Shown: piece after piece, positions 34,524-46,731 of the stretch
Numbering within the stretch: the stretch's first letter is position 1
How the letters are laid out: the number at the start of each line of letters is the position of its first letter
Assembly (NCBI RefSeq): GCF_032854445.1
Contig: NC_088295.1
Location: 15,177,385 to 15,241,384, forward strand
From: Liolophura sinensis
Lineage: Eukaryota; Mollusca; Polyplacophora; Chitonida; Chitonidae
Reading direction: 5' to 3'
Length of the DNA stretch: 64,000 nt
Program-made: the position numbers and the translations under genes
The notes under the pieces: model-generated
What the model was told of the DNA's origin: nothing
Database searches by the model: none
Seen by the model: only the letters and a program-made list of their open reading frames with translations

Positions 34524-37500
34524 ATGTCGGGGCCAGCACCTGAAGATGAAGGGTTCGTGGTGAGACTGAGAGGACTTCCATGGACAGCTACAGCAGAAGA
34601 TGTTGTGTCCTTCTTCAAAGGTATTAATTTTACTCACAAAATACATGTAGGACACAAGGCATAATTTACAGTTTAAATAATAGTGTGGTATAAAAACTGA
34701 TTTTATGGTAACAGTGGATATTTAGGAGTAATTTGATTCTTAATCTGTTTATTAATCTGTTCATTATGGAGGAAGTACTGTATCAGTCATTGCTTTCAAA
34801 TAGATCTCGACCGTTTGTTTGATTGTAGGTTTGGAAATTGTTGGTGGGGAAAGTGGAGTGAAGTTTTTATTTTCCCGAGAAGGAAGACCCAGTGGGGAAG
34901 GTTTTGTGGAGTTTAACAGTGAAGCAGATGTACAGATGGCTGTAAAAAGACACAATGAACATATGGGACAAAGATATGTTGAAGGTATGGGATGTACGAA
35001 ATTCATAAGTCATTTTTTGTTCCAAGACTTTGCATAAACATACTGAATCCTAACCAGTCCTCAGATAAATATCATATAGTACTTGGACTCAATTGCCTAA
35101 TATTTATAAATCTTTATAGTTGCTAATAGCAGCTGTACCTTTCAGTGTAACTTGGTTGGTACCTTATAGCATATGCCATTTACTTAAAAAGGTCTCAGCT
35201 ATTGTGAAAATTGCACATCTGTAAGTGTTACTAAAGAACCCATACTTAACCAATACTGTTGCAGCCGTATATCCCATTCACTGGTCCATTTGTTCTGTGA
35301 TGTGATGACTTGTCATCACATTTGTATTCACTGAGAAAGGAAGTTCTGTAATCAGGCATCTTCAATACATTCAGGGGCCTCCGTGGCTCAGTCGGTTAGC
35401 GCGCTAGCGCAGCGTAGTGACCCAGAAGCCTCTCACCAATGCGGTCGCTGTGAGTTCAAGACCAGCTCATGCTGGCTTCCTCTCCGGCCGAACGTGGGAA
35501 GGTCTGCCAGCAACCTGCGGATGGTCGTGGGTTTCCACCGGGCTCTGCCCGGTTTCCACCCACCATAATGCTGGCCGCTGTCGTATAAGTGAAATATTCC
35601 TGAGTACGGCGTAAAACACCAATCAAAAAAAAAAAAAAAAAAAAAATCAATACATTCATTACATTCAGTCCTAAAACCAAAAACTCTGGTGGTGTATACT
35701 ATCTTTGCCCACTTATTTCCCAATTTTTGGAATCTGAATTGGAATATTTTTGATTAAAATCCATGTGTCCATGTCATTAAAAGCTTTATGTGAGTACATC
35801 ATGGAACAAGATCCAATCATGAGCCAAACCTCACTAATCTTCTTACTGATTATTCCAGTGTTCAAGTCCAAGAAAAGTGAGATGGACTGGGTAATTAAAC
35901 GTTCAGGAACAACCCACACACAGAACTCTACAGAGGCTGTACTGCGGCTGCGTGGGCTGCCATTTGGCTGCTCAAAAGAGGAAATAGCTCAGTTTTTCAC
36001 AGGTGCGTAATGGCAACCAACTAAGGAGTTATTGCGGTGGACTGTGTTCACCATTTCTCAGTTTTCTGGTGAATTTGTCTGACTATGTGGATTATAGAGT
36101 GTTGTGTGCTGAATGAGTATCTGACAGTATGAAATCTAGTAAATACCCGTTGCTGGAAACTGGAATTTGACCATGGAGTCAGATCTTTAAATCTCTGAAG
36201 AGTGTGCTTGGTTTGTGGGGGGTGTGGTAAAAAGTAGATTTTAATGGGATATTGCATTCAAAGGTATACGTTCAATAAAATATAGTAACCAAAACTACTC
36301 AATCTCACATCGCCATGGAGATAAATGTTCCTAAAAGTTGATATGAAGAATGATTGGCTTTTTGTGACCTATTTAATGGTCACTTGCAATGCTTTCAAAT
36401 TTTGCAAAAAATGTTGTCAACAGTCTTCTCCTGTTTATAATTGTCAAATATAAATTTGTGTGGAAAGTGGACATCACTTATCTTTAATTTTAGGACTTTG
36501 TGATGTTATTGGTGGTTCCTGTCATTCATTTTTTTTTTATTTTGACGTCTTTGTCAGATGAATGAACCAAGGCCACTTTCAAGTAACAACGTTCCAAAAT
36601 CCAAGGGGAATAAGCCATGGTGTTTTGAGCAAATTATAAGCTGGTCACATTTGTATTATTTTTTTCTGGCCACACATATGCTGCAAAATAAATACTTTTA
36701 TACAAAATATTAAAATGGAGAAATGTAACAGAATGCTCACCATTTATTTACCATGATAACTTTCCGTTTCCAATCAGAAATCTTTGCAGTTCACCTTTAA
36801 AAGGTTGCAACATAGCTTCAACCCATTTCGATAACAATATTAACTGTTGCCTGGTAATCAGTGCAGTCTCCAATATGAACTACTTATTCCGTATGGCAGA
36901 AGTCATGAAACAAGTATGATGCTTCCTTGGCAGTGTATACCCTTATGAAGAACTGCTCACTGCTCAGTAACTGTCGACTTTGATCACGTCCTACTCTTGA
37001 CAAAAATAAGAATGGCTAAATTGAGATCCATAGTGGTTCTTATTCAAGCTTGTTTAAAGACAAAAAAGTTCTATGCTTATGTAAAGACAAAAAAAGTTCT
37101 ATGCATTCAATGTTACCATAATTTAAATCAATTTTATGAAGGTCAGCTTTGTATTATGTTTGTCCTTATTTTTGGTACTCCATGGAATCTGTCTTAAATG
37201 GTAATTTGCATTGTGTGCCAGGTTGATTTTATAAACTGATGAACTGGAATTGTCCTTTCGAAAAAAAAAAAAAAAAACTTAAATGGTGCTATTGTACAAT
37301 GTAAAGAAGAAAGGGAAGTCTGGATGGATTTGTGGAAAACAGTGTAAAAAGTGTTTATGTACTGTCTGAGGAAAGGGTCCTGATAGTTAATTTTTACAAA
37401 CTATGTTTGAAAAATGATGAATATCAGTCTTCATCATAGAGACAAAAAAAAAAATAACTAAGAAAAAGAAATAAAGAGGCACCATAATCCTGGACATTTA

Positions 37501-40500
37501 TAATTATAGCATTATTTTCACATCATTTATCTCAAATTTCTCCAAAATGAAGGCCTGTTTTTGGAATTGAGCCCCTAGTTAGGGACCTATGAAGATCTTG
37601 TAGATAAATGACTGATTGAGCTAACCGCTACCCAGCATATGACAATTTGCCTAACATGTGATGTGGTTTTTGTAGTGTATCACTCTATTTCTGTTGGGCT
37701 GGGTGTATAGGATTGGAGATTGTTCCGAATGGGATTATGCTACCAGAGGACCGACAGGGGAGGAGCACGGGGGAGGCCTATGTGCAGTTTGCATCACAAG
37801 ACATAGCAGAAAAGGCTTTGAATAAGCACATGGAAAGAATAGGGCACAGGTGGGAGGCTGGGCCTGATGGGGCTGGATTATCTGCAGTACTACATGTATT
37901 GTTTATTACTGTATGGTTAACGGTGGGTAGAACGGGTGAATCAGGTGGGAACACAACAGTACACACAGTATTACAGGGGTGGCCAACTCAATAAAAAACC
38001 CCATCAAACTATAAACTGTTAAGTCTAGTACTGAGTAAAAAGTGCTGTGTTAGAAACCTGTACCGTATGTGTGGGTGGTGGTAAAACTGATAGTGTACGG
38101 ATGACTTGTCTAAGGTCTGAAGAAATTGTGGTTTTGTTGTCTCAAGTTCATTGCGGAAACACTTTTTAAAGTGTACTTGGTGTAATCTGTTCCTGTGCCA
38201 GGTACGTACCATTAAGTGAGAGAACACATTTAGTTTAACGGAGATATCCCACCCTATCTAAAAGTCCTTAACTCAGTCACCTAGTTTTTCATGCTGTTTA
38301 AGCTTGAACTGTTGAACAAATCCATGAAGGTATTGTTTGCTGATCTCTGATAAACCTTATTTGTAGATACATAGAGATCTTCAAGAGCAGTCCTCAGGAG
38401 GCTTATGTAGCAGTTGGCCAACCAAGATTCCGAAATAATATGGGAGGAATGAATCGGCCAGGGCCGTATGATCGTAATGAGAGGTTCGGAGGCATGGGTA
38501 TGGGCAACATGGGAGGCGGCGGAGGCATGGGAGGAGGCGGTATGATGGGAGGCGGAGGAAACGCTGGAGGAGGTGGTCCTGGTGGGATGGGAGGCATGGG
38601 CAACTATGGCCGTGGGCGAGGCAGAAATGTCAAAGGTAATGTCGGAGCACTTGCCACCATTCCAGTCCCCCCCATAATTATAAATAAAGGGAACGGGAAA
38701 CATGTATTCTGTAAGTCATTATTGAGCATTACATTTGTTTATGTCTTACAATGCTCTTGGTGAAGTAAATAAAGTTGACTTGCCCTACAGGAAGAACATT
38801 TTGCAGAGAGATGTTATTATTACTGTTGTATTTATTGTTAGCAGGTTACTATGACGATGACTACGAGGACTTTGGTGGTGGATATGCTGGAGGATTTGGT
38901 GGTAATCGTCGTGGTAAGATGAACTCGCCACAACGTGGACGATTTCAGCAGCAGCAGCAGCAGAGCATGATGCAGCGGCCCGCGTGGCCTGATGCCAGGC
39001 AGCACACATTCCAGTGTCACAGGTCACTCAGTGCACATGAGGGGGCTGCCATTCCAGGCTATTGATGCAGACATTTGTGAGGTAAGTTATCTCGAGTATG
39101 GACACAGCTGTCATGAACCCCATATCCTGTCTTAAGCCAAAATTAAAGTATTATATCTTTGATGTTACACAACTGACCCTTCAAAAAGCCCTGACAGAAA
39201 TTCTTTTTTTGTGTTTTTACAGATAACAAATTGTTTATTTCATTAAATATTATTTCATTTTTTGCCAATCGTTTGCATGAAATGTCACCTTCAAGTTATA
39301 CAGTTTTTGAAAATTGGGTCAAAGGCTGGCTTATATTTACTGATGTGCCGAGACTGCTGCCATCCTTAGCCCGGACGACGTGTGCACCAGATTATAATGA
39401 CATTGTATACAGCTACCCTATAGGCCAATATCCAGATCTGCTTAATGCATGGTCTGTCCACAAGCTAAGACATTTATGCACCTTTTGCAACCATTGACAC
39501 TGACCTTTATTTGATATTTCATCTGAATTTCTCAGTTGAATTCGAAAATAAGATCTGCTTTGAAATACTCACCATGTGATACCGTCTTCTTAATTGACCT
39601 AAATGGGTACGTTAATGTCGCTGATGTTTGTTGAGAATCTGACATCATGTAAAAATACAGCACAACGTTATTTAAGTATTCCAACCGGAAGAACAGCTCA
39701 CCATGCAAAGGTGGACAATGATGTTTTGAAAGCTGATTGTTGAGTGAAGTAGAAGTATGGAAGGGCAGATGCTTTAAAATGAAATGTATGCTGTGACTGG
39801 TACCATCTAAATGTCAACCACGTGCGCCTGAGCCGTGCGCGAAAAAAATAACTGCATTTTTGTGAGCGTAGAAAGCTCAGAAAGCACTACAGAATTACCA
39901 CTTGTATACGCCATGGAATGAGATAAAAATTGTCCAGAAGACCACGAAGTTGTTGGCGAATGTAATTCTCTTGACTTTTGCAGATGACATGCAAGTGTTT
40001 TCTTGTATTTTCAGTTTGCTGGGAAAGTTGGTGGAATTCTCTGTCCAAAATATATATTTAACATGAATTGCTTCTCTGCTGTGAACTAGACCTTACCGAA
40101 TATTAAAAGTTCACAGCTGATATTCTGGCTAACAGTTTCCTCTCTTGCTGGCCGTATAGCGCTTTTATGGGGTGACGTATCTGATACGCGTAGATCGAAA
40201 TACCTGTGAAGTGTTTTCATCCGTATCCAACTGGATAGGTCTACCCATAAAATAGTGTTGCCATATTTTTGGGGCAATGTACACTTTACTGAACTAGTCC
40301 AAATACAAGGACTAGTGTCCTTGTATTTCCATAGGAAGTGACACTAGAAAGGGCAGTTGAACTTATAAATGGGTACAGGGAAGCTCACGTACAAAGACAA
40401 AGCTGATATGTTCCATCCTTTAATCTTCGTGAACACTCTGATCTTTGCTCTCCTCTTCCTCCTGTATAAATGTTTTGGACTGTAAATTAGATCAGAGCTG

Positions 40501-43048
40501 GTAATCTGAGCTGACGCTCACTTGGGTGCTTAAACTCCTTGTACTCTTAGACAAGTATGTACATGAAATGAGGTATTTGAAATATTTGATCCTTCACATG
40601 AAGGAAGAATCTTACAAAGTTTAATTAAAGTTAGTAAATTTAGGAAAATGGCAACAGATTTCTCATGATAGATTTTATTTTACTATGTCATGAGGTTCTG
40701 CTTCACTCTGTCAAAAGTATAAGCTGGACGAGATTTTGGTTATATTTTCACATGTTCTCCCCCTCTGTACAGGACCTGAAAATGCTAGCACAAACTGTAG
40801 AGTTAAATTTTTCCATAGCACTTATAAAAATGTTTAACAAATGTTTACCTCGTAGTTTTATTGCAAAGATCAAAGAATATTTATTTTGAGAATTGCCAAA
40901 TATTGAGTGATATAATTTAGTACTGTTCTGATCATTGTTGAGGAATTTTGTGATCAATCATTTGAACAGGATTCTACGATTGTTCTTCCCTTTTGCCAAA
41001 GAAAAAAAACACCTACCTACCCTCTTATGTTATAAAGGGCTTGTAGCATTCAACAAATAATATTTTAATTTTGGCGTTATATATGAAGAATTGGAACAAA
41101 TATATTTTCCCTGAGTCCATAAGTACATGTCCAGCTCTCGCTAGTTTAGCGCGTCCTATAGTCACCTGAGTTGTCAAGTACGTGACAAAGGGTGCTGCGT
41201 TATGCTCAGATTCATAGCCCCCATAAAGCTCACAGCTGTCATAGATGTGCAAACCTAAAGTACATCCAAAAATCTCAGCTGATTCTAATCACTCACACAG
41301 TCGGACTGATCAATATATTAAATTTATCCAGGGCCGTTTGACTTATTCATCCTATCTCTATGAGAGCTGGTATTGGAAAATAGCTTATTAATATTTCTTT
41401 CTTTCAGTTTTTTGCCCCACTGAAGCCTGTCAGAATAGAATTCGAGCTCTATGCTAACGGTCGACCAACAGGAGAAGCTAATGTTGACTTTGCTACACAT
41501 CCAGATGCTCTAGAAGCAATGAAAAAACACAAGACAAATATGCGTATGTACCTGTTTTTGTTACATTAGGGCTTTGTAGTCTGATTCAAAACAACGTGTG
41601 AACATGTAGAAAATATCCATCCTTCGCTGAAAATACCATTTATACCAAGATGTGGTAGGCCAGTGTAGTAACCAAATTTGTTGACAGTTCATAACTTACG
41701 TGAAATTTTGAGATGGTTTGTACATATGTGAGTTATGTGATATGACTCCTAATTCTGCCCAGGATGCGTCACCCTTACTCAACTAGAGGTAGTGTTTTTG
41801 AAATGTGTTTTTTAACAAAACGATTTGTCAAGCTAGTAATTACTTCCTTTAGAGGTTTAGCACGTTCATGTGGCATTTCACTTGTAAAATTCATAATGTG
41901 TGTGTCAGTGGTATTGTCATATGTTGCAGAACATCGGTATATAGAGCTTTTCTGTAACTCAACACCTGGAGGACTAGGAGGCAACAGTGGTGGATTTGGT
42001 GGAGACATGGGGTCTGGAGGGGGAGGTAACTCTGGCGGAGGATTTGGCGGCAATATGGGTGGCGGAGGAATGGGTGGTAACATGGGAGGCGGCAACATGG
42101 GAGGCGGAGGCTACAACAATAGTGGAGGCGGCAACATGGGAGGTGGGAATATGGGAGGAGGTGGATACAACAGTGGTGGAAACTTCGGAGGCAACATGGG
42201 AGGCGGTGGAGGTAAACCAGTTTTACAAAATGTTGGCTCTGAGAGGCAATAATATAAATGTAATGGAAATAAGCAAGATTGCTAGTCCAAGTAGACATGA
42301 TAGTCACCTTGGCAGTCACAATTTAGCAAATTTCATGCACTTTATTCAAGTCTTTTTCTTTATGTGCACTTGAGTAGAAGTCAAAACTTCAAAACTATAC
42401 ACATAAAATGTTATAACTGAGCTTTATCCTGGGCTGTCACTAAAGTTTCCTAAATTGTGGCGAATGAATGTATGGCCTTGTGCTCTTGTTTATTCCATGT
42501 GGGACCCTTTCTGTGCATACGTACCTAATCAACACCCAAAATAGCCCTCTGGCTTATGGAACCATGCTACAGTAAAACAACTGTGCTGATACGGGAGAAC
42601 TGATAAAACGACTGTGCTGATATGGGAGAACTAATAAAACAGCTGTGCTGATATAGGAGAACTAATAAAACAACTGTGCTGATATGGGAGAACTAATAAA
42701 ACAACTGTGCTGATATAGGAGAACTAATAAAACAACTGTGCTGATATGGGAGAACTAATAAAACAACTGTGCAGACATGGCTGTACTATTATTGAGAAAG
42801 AGACACTAATATGGTACATGTTCTTGATCTGTCATTTAGCCAGATAAGGGCTAGATTTTCATGTAACTTGTTTTGTATGTTCCTCTCTTATGGTTTATTT
42901 TTCAGGGAATATGAACAACTACATGGGAGGAGGAGGTGGATTTGGCAACAATATGGGCAACATGGGAAATATGGGCAACATGGGCAACATGGGAGGTCAG
43001 GGAATGAACAACAACCTTATGGGAAATCCCAACTACACAGCCTTCTAA
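34524..43048 (+). CDS. HNRNPH: hnRNP H/F family splicing factor (three quasi-RRMs)
   Basis: Nuclear RNA-binding protein that binds G-runs and controls splicing and polyadenylation. Coding exons: 34524-34620, 34829-34984, 35859-36002, 37711-37849, 38367-38635, 38845-38913 plus 38999-39081 (see the separate entry), 41408-41543, 41930-42211 and 42906-43048. Phases give 505 codons plus stop. Quasi-RRM1 starts [13 protein letters not shown] and ends QRYVEVFKS. Quasi-RRM2 has [16 protein letters not shown] and ends [11 protein letters not shown] Gly/Met-rich linker with [17 protein letters not shown] follows. Quasi-RRM3 has [18 protein letters not shown] and ends [11 protein letters not shown]. The C-terminus is a low-complexity run of [14 protein letters not shown] repeats ending in NPNYTAF. 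The order and spacing match vertebrate hnRNP H. The ATG is in the second transcribed exon, and the 5' UTR exon is near 31.8 kb. Confidence 0.95.
35374..35646 (+). repeat. SINE family A, full length with 12 bp target duplication
   Basis: It begins GGGGCCTCCGTGGCTCAGTC then GGTTAGCGCGCTAGCGCAGC (tRNA-like A-box). The B-box region is GTGAGTTCAAGACCAGC. The tail GAATATTCCTGAGTACGGCG runs to CACCAATC plus a poly(A) run of about 20. A perfect direct repeat TCAATACATTCA flanks it (35362-35373 and 35647-35658). It lies in an hnRNP H/F intron in the sense direction and is a recent insertion. Confidence 0.95.
38914..38998 (+). other. 85 bp candidate intron (or frameshift) in hnRNP H/F
   Basis: The exon from 38845 reads in one frame through a Q-rich stretch ([11 protein letters not shown]) and then runs to a stop at 39063. 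The conserved quasi-RRM3 start lies in a different frame. Removing 38914-38998 (GTAAGATG to GATGCCAG, a valid GT-AG pair) joins RRG to [17 protein letters not shown] in frame. Alternatively the Q-rich part is coding and one extra base near 38975 in this assembly causes the shift. The Q-rich peptide looks protein-like, so both readings remain open. Confidence 0.5.
40301..40328. repeat. perfect 28 bp palindrome
   Basis: Twelve-base arms AAATACAAGGAC and GTCCTTGTATTT flank the loop TAGT, in an hnRNP H/F intron. It could be an RNA hairpin in the pre-mRNA or a fold-back scar. Confidence 0.8.
42574..42775 (+). repeat. 31 bp minisatellite, 6-7 copies
   Basis: Unit AAAACAACTGTGCTGATATG then GGAGAACTAAT. 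The copies are nearly identical, differing at CG/CA and ATGG/ATAG positions. It lies in the last intron of hnRNP H/F, about 130 bases before the final acceptor. The high copy identity suggests recent expansion and length polymorphism. Confidence 0.95.
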
Positions 43049-43288
43049 TAATTAACTATTGACTTTAGAGACCTTTTACATGTTTTATGGAACCATGTCC
43101 TAAGTTTTTACCGTGGCCCTCGATATGAAGATCTGTTGACCATCATGCCTGTTAATTTTATTTTTCCGATCTGCTAAAGTGGCAGTTCCAGATTTGTGTA
43201 AAGTTTACCAGTCGAAAACTGCTCTTGACTTGTGACATGTTGTGTATAAAGTATTACATGTATGAATTTCATTTCCATCCATTTTACA

Positions 43289-43294
43289 AATAAA
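43289..43294 (+). terminator. poly(A) signal of hnRNP H/F
   Basis: AATAAA lies 240 bases after the stop codon and is followed by a TG/T-rich stretch (TAAGTGTGAGTTTAT, then TTGTGTC), as expected for a cleavage site. Confidence 0.75.
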
Positions 43295-44465
43295 TATCAT
43301 TTTGACTGACATCATAAGTGTGAGTTTATATCCAAGATATTGTGTCTTCTCAATTGTGGATAATGTATGTCTAGTGTTTGTAGATCATACTACATGTACA
43401 TGTGGTTCAGTGAATGATACAGTGTCTGTGATGGTTAAGAATTTACAAAAGTGGAACTGTGAAGTATTAAGGTGTTGATTTTTCAAAGAGGCACAGAACA
43501 TTATTCCTGATCTGTTTACTGTGATCTTCACTATGGATAAGGCCATAGCTAAGACAAATCACACTTGATTTCTTTTTTTCAGTGACCTGCCTGTACATTA
43601 TTTCACACCCCACAACTAAACTCATTATTTCTTTCCTGTTCCTGGAATTGTCAGAGTAGCGACAATATGATAAAATAATGTTAGTGAAAAATAAAAATAG
43701 TTCCAACACAAATTTTCCAAAAGATTCTGACTGGAAACAATGAAATCCTGTGTAATACTCATAAACTTCAAGCCAGGTCTATGACGGCTTTGAGAACAGG
43801 ATGAACATGTAGCAGCCAGATCTTGGACTAGTCAGTCTCATCTCCATGTTTATACCCTAACTCTTAAACCTTTTCAACTGCCTCAGAAACCAATATTTTG
43901 AAACTTTCCGAGAGAACTGTAGGATGCAAAGAAATAATTTGCACAGTTTTATGAAGATTGCATCCTAATGACACAAACAGATTAGTTTTAGCTTCATTTT
44001 CATAATTGATCCTATAAATTTTACTGAAAAAAGTGCTTTAGTCATTGAAAAGGTTGAAGACATACAGTATGTTTGCTTTGGGTTTAACGTTGCTCATCTC
44101 CATGGCGTGTTGGGGTCAGCTGGCCTGATTTGAACGCAACCATTGCAATGCAAGACTGTAAAGAACTAATATATGGTATCTGTTCTCACGAAAAGACATC
44201 GATATGAAAGTTCATTTGTAGGTATGTTATTGATTTATTCAGAGTATAGCTGTTTACTGTCCTCTGTAATAGTAGCACGCCTTATTATCACTCATTTTTA
44301 TGACCAGTCTTTAACTTTGAAGTTACTTTTAAAAAACAAAAACCAGAGTGCACAGGCTGGAGTTGTCCAACCGGTTGTTTCTTCTCATGTAAATACTAGT
44401 AACTAGTGACTCTGGGAATTTAAGGTTATAGCAATGATATTATCTTGCGCTTAAGTTTACTTGGC

Positions 44466-44560
44466 AAAGCAGGCCGGTGGTGTAGTGGTTAAGGTGCTTT
44501 CCTTTCAACCAGGACACAAAGTACTGGGTCACACCCGGCCTCCATTCTCACTCTTCATAG
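44466..44560 (+). repeat. tRNA-derived SINE (third family), head
   Basis: GGCCGGTGGTGTAGTGGTTA is an A-box-like start and AAGTACTGGGTCACACCCGG a T-arm-like segment. The first family resembles it at 5770-5850. The B-box is degenerate (GGTCACACC), so it is not a functional tRNA gene. The 3' boundary is unclear. Confidence 0.6.
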
Positions 44561-45748
44561 GTCATTGGTAACAAAGGAAACAAAACGACCCATTTGTCTT
44601 TCATCAAAATGTTGTATCTGCACATTACACATTGGAAAGTTCATAATTGTCAAAATCAGATGGTCTACCATTAAAATTGACCACCATTGTAGAAGGGCCA
44701 AATTCTTTAGGATATGGCATTAGACAATGATCGGCTAAGCTTATACAGCCTACTGTTGCCAACCATTCTAATCGCTAGTGTTAGCAACATGTGCACAACT
44801 GTTAATCTGGTGTCCCATTAGATACAGTGATGGCAGTTGATGTTCCGAGAGCTACATATTTAGATTGAAAAGCTGCAGACATTCCAAGTAATGAATGAGA
44901 TGGGGGGAAATATGTACAGTATCTAGTGTTCCTGAGGATATCTAATTTTTGTAGTGATTTAGTCATTGCAAAGCTACATTTACACCACTAAAAACAAGCG
45001 AATCCAGAGCATAATGGTGGTTGAATGGTTTGATTTGTTTCTATTTTCATCATGTCATTTATCATAATTGCTTGGTTACCAACTGCACAAATCATCAAGC
45101 AGTGACCTGATGTAGATCTGCATCTGCAGACGGGGTTAAAGAATGTTTAAGTTTTTCAAACAAAAATTTAGTATGTGGAGTGAAATAAGTACAATAAAGT
45201 ACCAAGTATTTGGTTTGCAACGTACAAGCAGATTTCATTTTAGAGGTTATCTGTTCTACCTGAACAGGAGCCTTGATGGATTAGATGGTTGAAATGGTGG
45301 CTCACTGTAACAAACATGCCCTGAACAATGAGGTGTGTTTGGATTAAGCCCTTGCCACATTAAGTCTGGAGATTTGTCCGGTAGGCCTAACTTGCAAAGG
45401 TTTCAATTCACACACATGAATACTTCAGAGATTCTCAAGTGACCTTACCTTGTGTGTGTCTCATATGGGAATATGACCTTCACAGGAGGAAGTTTCTTTG
45501 GATATGTTGGGGAACTTTACGCCCAATGTTATGAAAGTTGCACAAACACGGGGCTCTAACATATGCTTCACTGATGTCGGTCTCACTGATGGTCAATGGA
45601 ATAATTAGTCAGTGGTCTCAAGTTTCTCCAGTTAGTTAACAGGGAATAAATGGAACACTCAATACAGACTAATTACCGTCAATAATGGACCACAATGACC
45701 AGAAATAGTTCAAGCAACACTGCTTGTAAACTTAAGTACCTGTATTAT

Positions 45749-45920
45749 TTATTTATTTATTTTATTTTATTTATTTGATTGGTGTTTTACCCCGTACTCA
45801 AGAATATTTCACTTATACGACGGCAGCCAGCATTATGGTGGGTGGAAACCGGGCACAGCCCGGGGGAAACCCACGACCATCCGCAGGTTGTTGGCAGACC
45901 TTCCCACTTACGGCCGGAGA
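45749..45920 (-). repeat. SINE family A, 5'-truncated with 15 bp target duplication
   Basis: Tail and 3' half only. On the + strand it starts with TATTTATTT repeats, GATTGGTGTTTTACCCCGTA, and stops at CTTACGGCCGGAGA; the tRNA-like head is absent. A perfect direct repeat AAGTACCTGTATTAT flanks it (45734-45748 and 45921-45935). Truncation at the 5' end with intact target duplication is what incomplete LINE-driven reverse transcription leaves. Confidence 0.95.
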
Positions 45921-46031
45921 AAGTACCTGTATTATATTCATTCTTAAAAGCCAGTCGTGCAGAGTTTTAAACATATTAAGAATAGCCAATGATGTACTGA
46001 ACACAAAGCCAGTGTTTGAAGTTCCTTCTGT

Positions 46032-46037
46032 TTTATT
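46032..46037 (-). terminator. candidate poly(A) signal of MICU1
   Basis: TTTATT on the + strand is AATAAA in the MICU1 direction, about 700 bases past the stop codon. Other A-rich hexamers in the 3' UTR are possible. Confidence 0.4.
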
Positions 46038-46731
46038 CAACACCAAAGGAACAATAAGGCAGTACAAATGGTAATGTGTTTGTGTAATTTTTCATTGACC
46101 AAAAATGTCCTGGCTTGTGAGGGGAGTGGTATAACGTACCTGCTGTTGTGCGGATTGTTAATCTAGGGTAATCACAAGTAAAGCATGTACATTTTACATG
46201 ACACATCCCATGACTACATGTATGTCCTACAAGACATGCAGATTTATACATAAGCTCCATATAAAAACAAATTATCGACTCACTGGCTCACAAATAACCT
46301 GCAAGGTGACAGGTACCTTTTATACATAACAAAACAATATTCTTTCCATAAACAGACCTACATATAAACGAAAAAGGAAATAAAAACACTGGATCAGAAT
46401 ATGCCGAAATTTGAAAGAATGCTTTGTACATACCATTCTGTATCACTATGACAAAATACATCATTCCAAAAATAAGTCCCTTCAAAAAAATCAATTGCTT
46501 TGAGACGTAAAAAAGAGTGAAGACAAAGGTACTTGAATATGAACAATTTGTGCCCTGCCAATACGAAAACTTCATCTCTACCCACAGGAATATATAAATA
46601 TACATGGACAGATTTATGTACAACAAATAACATTCCCAGATTTTGAAACATGCATTCAAACATTCAGTAAAATCCATATACAAGTCATTCGCAGAAACCA
46701 ACTTTTATGTTCAGATATAAGAAGAGATGAG

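Larger units (their letters stand above)
43320..46020. other. intergenic region between hnRNP H/F and MICU1 (tail to tail)
   Basis: No gene was recognised. It contains a tRNA-like SINE head (44466-44560) and a 5'-truncated family A SINE (45749-45920). The MICU1 3' UTR enters from the right. Confidence 0.5.

Noticed and set aside
38281-38703. Pro-, Ala- and Ser/His-rich - strand frames opposite hnRNP H/F exon 5, and similar ones at 41775-42319
   Set aside because: They are antisense shadows of the Gly/Met-rich coding repeats.
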